Positions 1-11,300 of a stretch of 64,000 nucleotides of DNA are shown here, piece after piece. Under the pieces are notes generated by a model. The model was given only the letters and a program-made list of their open reading frames with translations. It did not search any database and was not told where the DNA came from. The position numbers and the translations under genes were made by a program. Within the stretch, counting starts at the first letter, position 1. Each line of letters begins with the position of its first letter. This stretch comes from Stereocaulon alpinum (lineage: Eukaryota; Ascomycota; Lecanoromycetes; Lecanorales; Stereocaulaceae), in assembly GCA_018257865.1 (NCBI GenBank), contig JAEUBA010000079.1, positions 62,001 to 126,000 of the forward strand, given 5' to 3'.

Positions 1-1654
1 AGCTCGTCATCGTTGGCTGTAGGCTGAGGAGACGTGACTTCTTGGCTAGGTTGAACGTCGTGGCTGGAAGCTGTTGTGGGTCGTGTCTCATCCGGGAAGT
101 GGTCGCTCGATTCAGATTGATTCAATAGGGGGGTTCCACGTCCTCCCCGACCAATCTCTCTACTTGAGGCCGAGGGATCCCTTGAGCTGCCATTCCTTCT
201 GTCTTGCGGTCTTGTAGGGATCAATTGATCAAGTGACTTCTCACTGGAGCGAGGATTGAAATTCAAGGCTCCAAGCTGTCTATCTGCTACCCGATCTTGG
301 GCAGTAAAAGGGTTATCTTTCACGGCAGTCCGCGGTCGTTCTTCTGATTCCGTTGATCGCTGTTGGCTAACGCTTACGGCCGAGCCACTAGGTTGATATG
401 CCCCGTTCGGCCTCGACCTTGACCTTTCCTGGCTCGAACGGCTACTTGATAGCATCTGAGATTCCTGGCCGCTGCGAAAAGAGTCTGTGCTCTGAGCCGC
501 GGCTGGTCTTCGAAACTCGGGTTGTGAGCCCCTGGTACGCAATGCTGGTGACTCTGACCGTTTACTCCGGAGTTGAGGTTGTGATGTTCGAGGTGACGGA
601 TCGTGAATTGACTCTGTAGAAGGGAATGCTCCAGGGAGGTGAATTCGATCATTGCTGGTTGCTATTCTTAGGGGATGCGAAACAGCACTATGAAGCTGCC
701 GTTCCTGTGGGAGTTGGAGAGGCCGCTCTTGGGGGGGACGTTCCTGAGAGGGCCGTGGTCTCCTTTCTCGACTGGTCTCGGGTGGCGATGCATGCAGCGG
801 GCGAGGTTCACGTAAATTTTGCGGCTCGTGGCTAAGTACTCGCGGACTGGGCCCAGTAGACCCGTTGGGTTGCGGCGCTGTTTGCACATTGTTCTGTTGC
901 CCAGGGGCTGCTCCAATCTGCTCCAATTCTTGAGAGCTAAAGCCATGTAGTTCTGGTAGCCTGCCAGCAGTATACTTCTTGTAGATTTTTATCAAGCTGA
1001 AGATGAAGAAATCCTTCTCCTTAGCAGTATGCGCACTCCAATAATATGGTTTCTGGATAGTAACAAGGAACCCAGTGGGGCCCGCACGTTGCTTGTTCAA
1101 TTGCTCTTCGGGTGTGTTCGGAGTCGCATTGGTGAAGGACTCAATCACGGTCAAATCGTCGAGGGACCAGGTCTTCCCAATCGAGAAAGTACCATTAGCA
1201 TTCTCCCTAGCCTTGTGCATGCGTACGCGGCCTGACTTTCGTACAGCAACAACAATGACCCGCGGTTTCTTATTATCGGGAGGCGACTCCCTCGGGGGAG
1301 GGCTCGAAGGGTATGCTGCATCTTCGTCTATCCGAATATGTGTGATGTAGGACTCAGATACTGCACCACCATTAGTCCACGAGAGCCCTATACATACACA
1401 CCATGCAGCTTACTCGATCCGTCTGGTTCTTTCTTGCCGAAACAGCTCTCGATGATGCGCCTCTTCTCGTCTTCGAATTTCTCCGCCCGGCTCATCTGTG
1501 CCCCTGAAGCATTGCGATCACTATGAGAAGCGGTACCATTAGTCACTGAAAGGTTACTACCACTTCGCTGATCCTGGATCGGTCTTCCACCTGGTCCCAA
1601 GGGAGCTCCATTCGGAGGTCCGCGCAGCCGTTGCCCAGAGTTGCTGACATTCAT
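1..1654 (-). CDS. SEC3: Exocyst complex subunit Sec3, N-terminal part (truncated by window edge)
   Basis: Two exons on the minus strand: 1414..1654 and 1..1360, separated by a 53-bp intron (1361..1413). The first exon carries the fungal Sec3 signature SRAEKFEDEKRRIIESCF; the second continues with SYITHIRIDEDAAYPSSPP, RPRVI-type strands and KPYYWSAHTAKEKDFFIFS, the PH-like PI(4,5)P2/Rho-binding domain (about residues 50-190) that tethers the exocyst to the plasma membrane. A Ser/Pro/Arg-rich linker follows and stays open to the window edge, so the coiled-coil and helical-bundle parts lie outside. The start is ATG at 1654; an in-frame GTG at 1669 is not needed. Role by family knowledge: spatial landmark for exocytosis at growing hyphal tips. 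The gene diverges from the Srp40-like gene across about 300 bp. Confidence 0.93.
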
Positions 1655-1957
1655 GGAGGGCAAGAGCACGCCACGCTGGGTTCATTGGCACGTAGTCAGT
1701 ATTCGTAGATGCCACATGCAGACTCGCATCCCCACGGAGAGCTCTGAGTACTGTTCAGGTCAGTATGAGTGGTCGCCTACGCCTTGATCTCCGGAGGGAA
1801 GTTCTACCCCCGAGACCCACAGCCAAGAACTTCAAAAGTCCGCTGTCCACGGTAGTTGCGGGACTATCCGACGCACCGGTTAATCCATGGGTAATTGTTT
1901 TGGGCCAGAGAAAATCACACCTTCCACCTCGAAATAATACGCTACATAACAATCGCA
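1655..1957. other. Divergent promoter region, SEC3 / SRP40-like
   Basis: About 300 bp between two divergent starts. It is GC-balanced and holds no ORF of its own beyond short shadows. I see no clear TATA box. Confidence 0.5.
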
Positions 1958-3601
1958 ATGGGTAAAAAGCCGCGCACAAAGGCACCTGTACAGATCAAGC
2001 CGGAGTCTGTCCTACCTACAGAGTCTCCGGTCCAGAAGAAGAAAAAGCAGAAGAATGCACCTGATAGACCGCAGCCAGAATGGATGTTCCCTCCAGACGA
2101 AGACAATCCAGTGCTGAACCCGAAACCAAAACCAGAGGCCCAAAGGAAGCATGAAGAAGCAGCCAGAGATCAAGCCATTAAGTTTTTACAATACAAATCG
2201 GTCACTGCGCCCAACAAAGCTCCACCTCCAGATATATTGCTCACTCTAGTTGGAGCCTTCCTAACAGCCTACGGCTTCAACAGCACTTCACGCATTTACA
2301 GCACGCAATTACAGTCGAGGAAGAAGCTGGACGCTTGGAAAACACGGCTCAATGCGAAGCTACCTGAAGGCTTCCCCGACCTGGTGAAGATTTACAAAGA
2401 GTGGTACAAGACGTACAAGAAGACGACAAAAATGGAAGAGACAAGCAGCGGTAGCGACTCTGATGATAGCTCGGGTGCAAGAGAAGCCAAATTATCAAAG
2501 AGAGCAAAGAAACAGGCCAAGGCTGGTGCGAGGGCCAAGGAAGAGGCAGTCGCCAAAGTCATCGCGAAGGACGAGACAAGCAGCAGTGGAGGTACAGACA
2601 GCAGCGATGATGAGAGTGAGTCAGCTGTGGAGATGGAGGATGCAGCAGTAGCAATAGGACCTATCAAGAGGAATAGACAAGGATCAAAGGCAAAATCGTC
2701 GTCACAATCGACTTCCAGCTCGAGCTCTGACAGCGATGCGGATGATGAGGAAGAACCCAATGACACGCAACTACCCACACCTGCTACTTTACAAGATCCA
2801 ATTGCGAATGGAGCGGGCAAGAGCTTGAAGCGCAAAGCCAGTTCCAGTGGAACTTCTAGCTCTAGTTCATCATCAGACTCTGCTGAATCCTCTGCCAATG
2901 AGGCAACTGCTCCTACACTCAAGAAGGCAAGAACCAAGACGGATATAAAATCAGCAACCACTATGTCCGAAAACCCAGCGAGCGGTGCTCTTCCCACATC
3001 CTTCGCCGACCCATCTTCATCGTCTGACACGTCGTCATCAAATAGTGAGTCTGCCATAGAAGCTCCCAAGGCAGCCACGACCATCAAAATGGCCACGCCG
3101 GACTCATCCTCGTCCTCCGAGGCAAGCTCCTCAGAGAGCGACTCAGAAGTCGATTTCTCCAAGCCGCCAGAGCGTACCCCCACAATCAGGAACTCAAATT
3201 CCTCCCTCAAACCCACATCCAGCGACTCTAGCGCGACACTGCAAGCCACTTCCACAGCAAACCTCAGTCTTTCCTCAAATTCCGCCACCACCTCTTCTTC
3301 TGACTCGGCAAATGCACCAACTGCGAAGCGCAAGCGCTCACCCTCACCCAAAATGCCTGCATCCAAGCAGCAGAAGAGCCAGAACACACCGTTCCAACGC
3401 GTTCCCAAAGACACTCCAGTAGATCCGAAATTTGCTTCCAATGCGTACCGTAGCTACGACTATGCGGAGCGAGCTCATCAGGACCTCAGTGTGACCAAAG
3501 GGAAGGGTTTTACAAAGGAAAAGAACAAAAAGAAGCGAGGGAGTTATAGAGGTGGGGCGATAGATGTTACTGGTGGCAAGGGAATCAAATTTGAGGACTA
3601 A
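1958..3601 (+). CDS. SRP40: Srp40/Nopp140-like nucleolar phosphoprotein
   Basis: Single-exon gene, 547 aa. The start is placed at ATG 1958 (context CAATGG, followed by MGKKPRTKAP); an in-frame ATG 21 codons upstream gives an uncharged leader atypical of the family. A LisH-like helix pair (DILLTLVGAFLTAYGF) lies near residues 91-120. The middle 300 residues are alternating acidic-serine blocks and Lys/Ala-rich blocks, the Nopp140 pattern of casein-kinase-2 target sites. The last 75 residues form the SRP40 C-terminal domain (NTPFQRVP ... YRGGAIDVTGGKGIKFED). Family role: nucleolar chaperone linking snoRNP or RNA polymerase I machinery. The long open antisense frame is a by-product of the Ser codons. 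Confidence 0.93.
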   Translation: MGKKPRTKAPVQIKPESVLPTESPVQKKKKQKNAPDRPQPEWMFPPDEDNPVLNPKPKPEAQRKHEEAARDQAIKFLQYKSVTAPNKAPPPDILLTLVGAFLTAYGFNSTSRIYSTQLQSRKKLDAWKTRLNAKLPEGFPDLVKIYKEWYKTYKKTTKMEETSSGSDSDDSSGAREAKLSKRAKKQAKAGARAKEEAVAKVIAKDETSSSGGTDSSDDESESAVEMEDAAVAIGPIKRNRQGSKAKSSSQSTSSSSSDSDADDEEEPNDTQLPTPATLQDPIANGAGKSLKRKASSSGTSSSSSSSDSAESSANEATAPTLKKARTKTDIKSATTMSENPASGALPTSFADPSSSSDTSSSNSESAIEAPKAATTIKMATPDSSSSSEASSSESDSEVDFSKPPERTPTIRNSNSSLKPTSSDSSATLQATSTANLSLSSNSATTSSSDSANAPTAKRKRSPSPKMPASKQQKSQNTPFQRVPKDTPVDPKFASNAYRSYDYAERAHQDLSVTKGKGFTKEKNKKKRGSYRGGAIDVTGGKGIKFED

Positions 3602-4625
3602 CGAATTTAAGAGCTGGAGCTGTACTTGCACAAAGAACCAGTTACGGAGCGTCAAAAATAGAGATGACAATGTGCAGACCACTGGTCGATCGTACTGAAG
3701 TACGACTCACTAGAGGAATCATCATCCAAGCCAGATACTATACATCATACATGATGTGCTATCCCTTTCTGCCAGATGAGGGCATAGACAGTCCGATCGG
3801 ATCCAAGTGGTGGGAAAATTGTGTCCTTTCCTCAATTGTTTGCTCGCATGCCCAGCCGCTCGGTCAATCCGTGATTCAATCGGAGGCTGTTACATTGCTA
3901 GTAGCCTCACATTCGCTCAGATGAGGAAGATCATCGTGGATCCCAATGCAGGAGCGCTGAGCCGGTATCTACTATAATTGCCCGCTCAGGCTGTGGCGAT
4001 ACCGACATGCTTCGTATGAGACGTATTTAATGTCTCTGATGGAACAATTGAGGCTGTGATACGGTTGTTAGATGCTAAGATGTGTTTTCTTGAAGGCAGA
4101 CTTTAGACGAACAATCTGTTTTGTCTTCAGACCAATTACTCAAGAACAGGGTGGTGAAGAACAATTCCGGACAATTGTCCGTTGTTCGGGAACTTATTGT
4201 ACTTTATGTCACAAGTCTTTGCAGTGCTGAAGCCTTATTTCTCATATTTTGTCTCGGTCTTTAAACAATGTCACTATTTGCCCCAAGAACTTTTTCTCTT
4301 TTCTCCGAACATTGTTCCGAATGTATTCTTTTTCGATTCTTCAATAAGCTTACTGTTTGTTCCAAGTGCTTGGCATCGATTCTTGTGACAAAAAACTATT
4401 GTCCACGAGCATCTGGAGCTTTATACACTAAGTCTTTGTCCCAGAAACAGCGCAGATCTGCCCACCCTATATACAGACTGCGACTCGCACACAAAAGTGA
4501 GCCTTCCAACTACTAAACACCAGAATCAGACCACTCGATCAATCATCTTGCAATCCGCACCCATCAAACATCTCCTTAACTTCAAGCACCACACTCCGTA
4601 CGTGTCCCATTAACCCCACCCAACC
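3602..4625. promoter_or_regulatory. Intergenic region with AACAAT/ATTGTT motif cluster and a 29-bp imperfect palindrome
   Basis: No gene seen. AACAAT or ATTGTT occurs at 3835, 4043, 4110, 4160, 4264 and 4311, far above chance. An imperfect palindrome at 4159..4187 pairs GAACAA with TTGTTC and CGGACAA with TTGTCCG around a TTC bulge. The region lies upstream of the secreted-protein gene, so it may be its regulatory region. Confidence 0.4.
4468..4475 (+). promoter_or_regulatory. TATA-box candidate for the secreted-protein gene
   Basis: TATATACA lies about 150 bp upstream of the ATG at 4626 and is followed by a C/A-rich leader, as is common for strongly expressed fungal genes. Confidence 0.35.
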
Positions 4626-5128
4626 ATGCACTACCTCCTCCACCTCCCCCTCCTCACCCTCTTAACCGCCCTCACCCACGCACACCCACAACCCTCCAAC
4701 GCCCCCCGAAACCCCGCCTCCCACCCCCAAGGCACCGCCATCGGCGCCTCCGCCGGCATCCTAATAGACACCTGGCCCGTCCCCTCCTGTTCCGGCCCCA
4801 ACTCCAGCTACCTCCCCGTCTACGGCATCCAAATCGTCACCGACACGCAATCCTACAAACTGTCGCGCTCCCTCGGTCTCTCTGAGCAGCTTGATTTCAG
4901 CACGTATACGCCTGATCAGGGCGCTGTTGATGGGGTTACGGGTGCTTGTACGCGGTTTTCGGAGACGACGAATCCGGATAGTAATGGGCATGCGCTTGTG
5001 GGGGATACTTGTTATTCGTTGTTGAGTGGGCAGGCTAATGTGAGTTGATTGTTCCTTGATGGAGTCTGGGTGGGATGCTTACTGTTTGTTTCTTCGTTTA
5101 GTGCTTTGAGCTTTGGAACCGCGGGTAA
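4626..5128 (+). CDS. Small secreted cysteine-containing protein (candidate effector)
   Basis: Two exons: 4626..5039 and 5102..5128, with a 62-bp intron (GTGAGT...TTTAG). The spliced protein is 146 aa and ends CFELWNRG; without splicing it would stop after QANVS. Residues 1-19 form a classic signal peptide (MHYLLHLPLLTLLTALTHA). The mature part has four cysteines (PSC, GAC, DTC, NCFE), two or three N-glycosylation sequons and no domain I recognise. The fourth cysteine exists only in the spliced form, which supports the intron. The first half uses almost only C-ending codons and the second half mostly G/T-ending codons. It is probably extracellular; an effector role is inference from size, signal and cysteines only. 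Confidence 0.75.
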
Positions 5129-5597
5129 GGCTCGTGCCTAGAGGAGTGCTCTTGTGATGTTCAGTGTTTGGTTTTTGAGTTGATGGCTTCTTTCTTGTAG
5201 TAGGTTGTTGGGAGGGTAGGGATCTATTTATGTTCTTGTTTTGAGGATAGGGGTAATGATATGATGTTATGATCTATGGCTGCCACATGTTGCCTAACAA
5301 ACCTTCAACTTGTAAGATGGTTTGCGTTCGGCTCTCTAAGAGGATCAAAAATCTAGCGTCTGGCTTGATGGACCCTTTTCACAGAGCCCTATGACATGAT
5401 ACCGCGAACAAGGTGGAGCCAGAAGTTGAGCCCATGAGTCCAATATCACTCTGAGAAGAGCTATCTAGGTCTTGGCCAAGTGATATTGAACCTGGACTGG
5501 CGTGAATTGCGTGTGAGACATAATCTCCACGCTACAATCTGTACTCCAATAGTAAACATCATGCGAAATCCCGCGAAGGATATCGTCAGCCCACATG
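5129..5597. other. Convergent intergenic region
   Basis: 3' flanks of the secreted-protein gene and the CYP52-like P450. I see nothing else in it. Confidence 0.5.
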
Positions 5598-7568
5598 TCA
5601 CTTCTTGCCTCCAAGCTCCACTCTACATCCCTCAGCACACGAGAGCACCAGCGTCAGCCTCTGCCTCTCACTCCCAATCACACCCTTCTTCTCATCCGCT
5701 GGTAGCTTGATAACAGGAAAAGCCTGTAACAGCCTCACAATTGTATAGTAAACCTCCATGAGTGCGAAGTCTTGACCCAGACAAGCTCTCGGGCCCCCAT
5801 TGAACGGAAAGTAGGCCCAACCGAATGGATTAGCGTGGCTGTGCCCCTCCCATCGCTCCGGGCGGAACTCATCTGCATCTGGGCCATAGATATTCTTGCG
5901 GCGGGCATTGACATATTGCGAGTAGACGACCAGTTCACCGCGCCGAACAAGGATGGGTGCGGTTCCGTCTGGACCCCCACCGCGAGGCAAGATTGTGGTT
6001 TTGGTGGCTGTGCGGTTGTTTAGAGGTACTGGGGGAAAGAGGCGAAGGCCTGGAGAGCTGTGTCAGATATGTGTTTTGGTTGTTACGGAATGGTGATGGG
6101 GTTCTTACTTTCTTTGATGACTAGAGCCAGATATGGCATCCTTTTGATCTGCTCACGCGTGGGACGCTGATCCTCTCCAATGACTGAGCGAATCTCTCTT
6201 CGCAACCGACCCATTACCGCATCATGACGAATCAAAAGCCGCCTAGGATATTAGAATTAGCTATGAGTATATTAGACCTATCGACTGTTGTACACACATT
6301 GTCCATGATAAACAGCAGGCTGTGGTATCTCTTCCTGCGAGCAGTATGTTAAGAAGCTGGTCGCGAAGCACGGTATGACTGCTCGCCTCCTCTGCCAATT
6401 GATCGACGAAGCTATCAGATGATGGCATTTCACCCTCTTTCTGTGCATTGGCGTTTCGCTCCCGGACATAATTGTCCACAAATCGATGGACCTCAGCACA
6501 TGCACGTCTAAATTTGGGCGGCGAGTAGAAAAATTGCCATGGAGCAAGGCGAAAACGTTTTGCTAAACCACCTTGGGCAACCTCAAAATTCTCCGCGAAC
6601 GCTTTGATCTCGGTATCTGCGACTAGGTCTCCCTTTAGACTATAAACTGATGAGCCTAACAAAAGAGCTGTAGTGGTGTCGAGAGTGAGTTTGAAGAAGA
6701 GCGGCTGCAAGTCAATGGCTTCCTCGGAGACAGGCAAACATGCCAGAAGGTTATCGATATGCTCGCTGAAGCTGTCTGACTTTTGATACTGCGTCCGGAC
6801 GAATTGCTTGCGTAGGAGCTCTCTAGAGCGCTTCCAGTCTGGGCCTTCTTGAGTAAATATGCCATGGCCAAGGAGTGGTGCGAAGACCTCATATCGCACA
6901 CCAAATCCATAGTCTATATAGTTGAATTAGCTTCTAGATGCAATCAAATGCAGGACCACATTACCTTCAAAATTTGTGGATTGGACAGCTTCCAAATTTC
7001 TTGGATCTAGGATGTGGTACGCGCGGGGACCGAATAGAAAATACTGAGAGAGTGTTGAAAGTGGCCGGCGTGCCAAGGATGACTAAGCCTTGGCATGCTG
7101 ACTAAGCCTTGGCATCTTGGTATGCTGAGTCAGCACCACTGTACATAGATCGCGCGTGTAGCACTTAGATACCTATCAAGCAAGTGTTCTACCCTATATT
7201 TTGACAGAGAGCATATTGCGAGGCTCGTATCCATCTGCAATCGAACACAGAAATGCCAGCAAGTGCTGCTCAGCGTCACTCCGCCAGAGCTTCCTTAACC
7301 AGTCGATGCCTAGTGGCAATCTGTTCGGAAGCTCCGGTGGAGGTAAGCAGCCATGACGAAGGCCAAAGGCGACGTCTTCCTGTTCCTAGTCAATGATGTT
7401 TGCACGGTCTTAGGGGAAGGTGCTAGTTACACGATACTCGTGATAAGATTGAGCTAATATGTATAGAGCGTAAGCGAAACACAACAAAAGTATAGCATCA
7501 ACCAATCGGGGCCGCGCCAGAACCTCTAGAAACAAATTTGGAGTGTATATATATGGAATATCTTTCAT
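5598..7568 (-). pseudogene. CYP52-like cytochrome P450 gene interrupted by a solo-LTR-like insertion
   Basis: Minus-strand exons: 7431..7568, 6965..7385, 6298..6913, 6109..6242 and 5598..6049, with introns of 45-59 bp. Motifs: N-terminal membrane segment (AILLLCFAYALYILA), I-helix AGRDTT, ExxR as ESLR, and heme loop FNGGPRACLGQ. This combination is typical of CYP52-type n-alkane/fatty-acid omega-hydroxylases anchored in the ER. Exon 2 contains a 154-bp insertion (7053..7206) with stop codons; removing it plus one 5-bp target copy restores the reading frame exactly, NMLSQYFLFGPRAYHI, giving a 533-aa protein. No other lesion is seen, so the insertion is recent. Either the gene is a fresh pseudogene or the insert is removed as a GT...AG intron (GTCAAA donor, CTCTCTCAG acceptor), costing one residue. 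Confidence 0.85.
7053..7206. mobile_element. Solo-LTR-like insertion inside the P450 exon
   Basis: A 154-bp segment starts TGTTGAAAGTGG and ends ATATTTTGACA, so it has TG...CA termini. It is flanked by the perfect 5-bp direct repeat GAGAG (7048..7052 and 7207..7211), as left by an LTR-retrotransposon integrase. The uninterrupted P450 frame across the empty site confirms the boundaries. It contains a 16-bp direct repeat, GACTAAGCCTTGGCAT, at 7081 and 7100. TGTTGAA-type ends suggest a Copia-like origin; this is inference. No coding internal region is present. Confidence 0.8.
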
Positions 7569-8384
7569 GCTTTCAGATTCGATACAACAACATTAACGGC
7601 TCAATTTAGCTCTTTTGTAAAGATCAAAATGTGCGTACATAGGTAGCAGACGAATGACCATAGAGTCTACCTTCAAGAAGTGCTGATTGAAGGGTTGACA
7701 TCCATGAACGATAGACTGTGTCGTAGCAACAGTTGCTGAACGCCGAATTTGTAGTGGCTGATCTCCTCGGCGGCAGGAGCGTGGGGCTGCGTCTCAAGCT
7801 GAAGAAAACTGGTCAAGTCCACCCACATCCCGTTTCGAGTGCCATTCGCATCCGAGCGTTGCACTGCGGAAAATCTCACTGCGCTAAACCAAGCGTAACG
7901 ATTGGTTGCAATGGGGGTTCATTTGGGGCACAGGATGGCCGTGCGTTAGTGCGTGCAGGGGATTCTTCCGGCAGGCAGTCATCCACATGTGCGCCATCGT
8001 TTTTCATTGGATAATACATCTCTCGGAAGAGACCTCGCGCTACCCTAGAGAATATCATTCGCTTTGATCGAAACAACATCTCGCACGTAAACCGAGTCCA
8101 GAAAGTGGGTCCAGGAGGAGGGACTCAATGTTCGGGGGCCGCCACTTCCTCGTTTCATCCCATCCCTCGAAGAAGGCGAGTGTTGAAATACCTGCCGAAT
8201 GTTGAGACTCTCAGACCAGACATTTGCGCACAAACGGCCTCGACGCGCGTTTTAGATATGATCGTGTCATTGTTGGTGTTCGTTCGTGACCCATACAATG
8301 GAACATGAGAATCAAGACGCCGGCAACCGGCGATGCCTCTACACCAACTGAAGGAAGCGAGTATCAAGAGAGACGGGCCAGACA
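7569..8384. other. Intergenic region between P450 and NLR
   Basis: About 0.8 kb with only short spurious ORFs. It should hold the divergent promoters of the P450 and the NLR; I see no specific motif. Confidence 0.4.
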
Positions 8385-11300
8385 ATGGCTCTAGAGACCT
8401 TTATGTTGAGTAAGGTGTCCTTTGGCAAGAAGAAGAGACCTGAACTAATTCTGCGTTCTCCAAGCATTGTCGCAGTACATGGCCTCGCAGAGAATGCGAC
8501 CGAGACGTGGACGGACCCAGAAACAGAAATTCTCTGGCTTCGAGACCTACTTCCAGAAGCTTTAAGCGTTGCTCGTGTCTTAACATTCGGATATAGTGCA
8601 AATGACACATCATTCTATGGCGACAGATCTGCAGATAGGATCCAGCAGCATGCGCAAACGCTTGTAGCTGACATGCAAGCCGACCGATCCTTGGAAGGTT
8701 GTGCAGAACGTCCCGTCATATTCATCTGCCACGGCCTAGGGGGTATCTTGGTGAAGAAAGCCCTAGCTTATTCATCCACTAGGACATCGAAATACGTGGA
8801 GCATCTGCATTCCATATTCGTGTCTACATATGCTGTATTATTCTTTGGGACGCCGCACCACGGTGTAGAGAGAGGAAGTTGGCTTCCAGTCGATGTGGCC
8901 AAAAGCGACCAGGAGCAACCTCGAAAGAATAGTCAACTACGTTCAGCAATCGAGAAAGATTCGGAGACGTTGCAGGCAATCAATGACCAGTTCGCACCAC
9001 TTATGAAACAGTTCCACATCTTCTTCTTCTGGGAAGAGATCGAGACTGACTTCGGAAGTCGGAAAGCATTCATAGTAGGAGAGTCATCGGCTGCTCCAAT
9101 CATAGACAACACGGAACGAGTGGGTATTTACGGAGACCACTCGCAAATGGTCCGTTTCTCCAGCAAACAGACGTCAAGCTATAGAACGGTGATCGAGGCT
9201 CTCGTGCGATACTGTCGCAGTGCACCTCCAATCATTTCCCGTCGTTGGCAACAGGCCAGGGAATCACTTGCTCGAGCGCGGTCAAACGAAGCCTTCGAGT
9301 TGGCTGGTACTGCTTTCGATATTCATAACAATAATCGACCCTACCAATTCGAACGCAAGATCTCGGAGCGGCCACGCAACAGACATTTTCGCATTCCCCA
9401 GGTCGTGAGCAGTATCTTCACAGGGCGGGAAGAAAGTTCGCAGGTGGTCGAGGAGGCGTTTTGGGGCCTCGAGACGGAAAATTTGCCTCATCAGCAGCGG
9501 AGATATATCATACACGGGATAGGTGGTTCGGGAAAGACGCAATTCTGTTGCAAATTTGCTCAAGACCATCGCGAGAGGTAATTCGCAGCTTGTCCCATTG
9601 ATAATAGCACCATTTGACTGTCTTTCTAGATTTTGGGGGGTCTTCTGGGTCGATGCGACTTCAAATGAAACAGCGAAGCAGTCGTTTGCCAAGATTGGTA
9701 GATTGGGCGACATGGAGGCCACTCAGAGCGCTGGTAAACATTGGTTGTCCAACCTTGAGGAGCCTTGGCTGTTGATCATCAACAATGCCGACGAACCTAG
9801 CCTTGACCTTCCAAGCTTGTTTCCACAGGGTGAGAGGGGGTACATCCTGGTCACGACTCGAAACCCAAATTTTAGGGTTCACGGAACCGTTGGTTCCGCA
9901 GAGTTCAAAGGGTTGAAGCAAAGAGATGCCTTAATGCTCCTGCTGAGAGCAGCGGACACCCCAAGGCCGTGGGACTCCTCGGTCGAAGACATGGGTATAA
10001 GAATTACCGATGCCTTAGGCTGTCTAGCTCTAGCTCTCATCCAAGCTGGCGCTCTGATTCTTCAAAGAATGTGCGTGATGGGCGATTACCTGGATTTCTA
10101 CAGTCAATACCGCAGAAAGATTGCTACTCGACGCTCATCTACAGCCTCGAAAGAAGAGGATCAGTTCACAGTATACGCCACTTGGGAGCATTCACTGGAT
10201 TCGTTAGAGGTTCGAAATACACAAGCAAGCACAGATGCCGCCCAGTTACTCAATATTGTCGCTTTCTTCCATTTTGAGCATATAAGAGTGGATATATTTA
10301 CAAGAGCTTTGGCTAACAGAACCAAGGCCGCCCAAAACACGGCAAGAACCTCGATATCAGCGAGGCTGTTCAACCAAATTCTTGCTCGAATCCAACCTCC
10401 GCCGATACTTCCCTTATTCCTTAGACCAGAGCCCTCTGAGTCGGATCCCTACCGCGTAAGACGAGCACTTCACGAGCTATGTTCATTTTCGCTCATCAGC
10501 TATGATGGCAAGGACGACAGCTTTTCGCTCCATCCTATGGTCCACTCATGGGCTCGCGATCGGCTTGACAGCGGTGAGCAAGCTCTTTGGGCACAAGTCG
10601 CACTCAATGTCATGGCAGAGTCTATTCAACTTCCGCCCAGCGATGTTGGTCAACCCCACGAAGACTACCGAAGAGACATCCTGGCTCATCTGGATCTGTG
10701 CCTTCAAGCGTGTCCAGTGCAAATTCTAGACTATACAGCTCTGTTTGGGGGGCTAAAACTGCCAATTGCGCTCTTACTGCAGCACACCTGGCTGTTCATT
10801 TTCCGCCAACAAGCGATGATAGCAGCTAAATTTGGCTACGTCTACGCCGAACGTGGTCGCTTCCATGAGGCTGCGGTGCTGCTAGCTAAGGTCAAGGACG
10901 CTTTGGTGCAAAGCAGAGGCTATCAGAACGACATGACCATGAAGACAATGCTCGGTCTAGCTGGAACATACTGGGGATTGGGACGCTTGGAGGAGGCTGT
11001 GTCGTTGCAGAAGATCGTTGTCGACGCTCGGACCCGGACACTCGGCCCCGAACACGAGGAGACGCTGTCCGCCATGGACCAGCTCGGGCGATCCTATTGG
11101 CTCAATGGCCAATACAACGAGGCCCTTGAGCTCCAGACAGTGACCGTGGAACGTGCGAAATCGAAATTAGGCTCCAATCATGAAGCTACGCTCATGGCGA
11201 TTGACAATCTAGGTGTGACATACGGTTCTTGGCAAAGGTTTGAAGAAAGTCGTAGAATGCACCAGCAGGTCCTTGCAGCAAGGATGAAGACCCTTGGACC

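Noticed and set aside
2392..3441. 349-codon open frame antisense to the Srp40-like gene
   Set aside because: It arises from Ser/Asp/Glu-rich codons read in reverse; the + strand has LisH and SRP40 domains.
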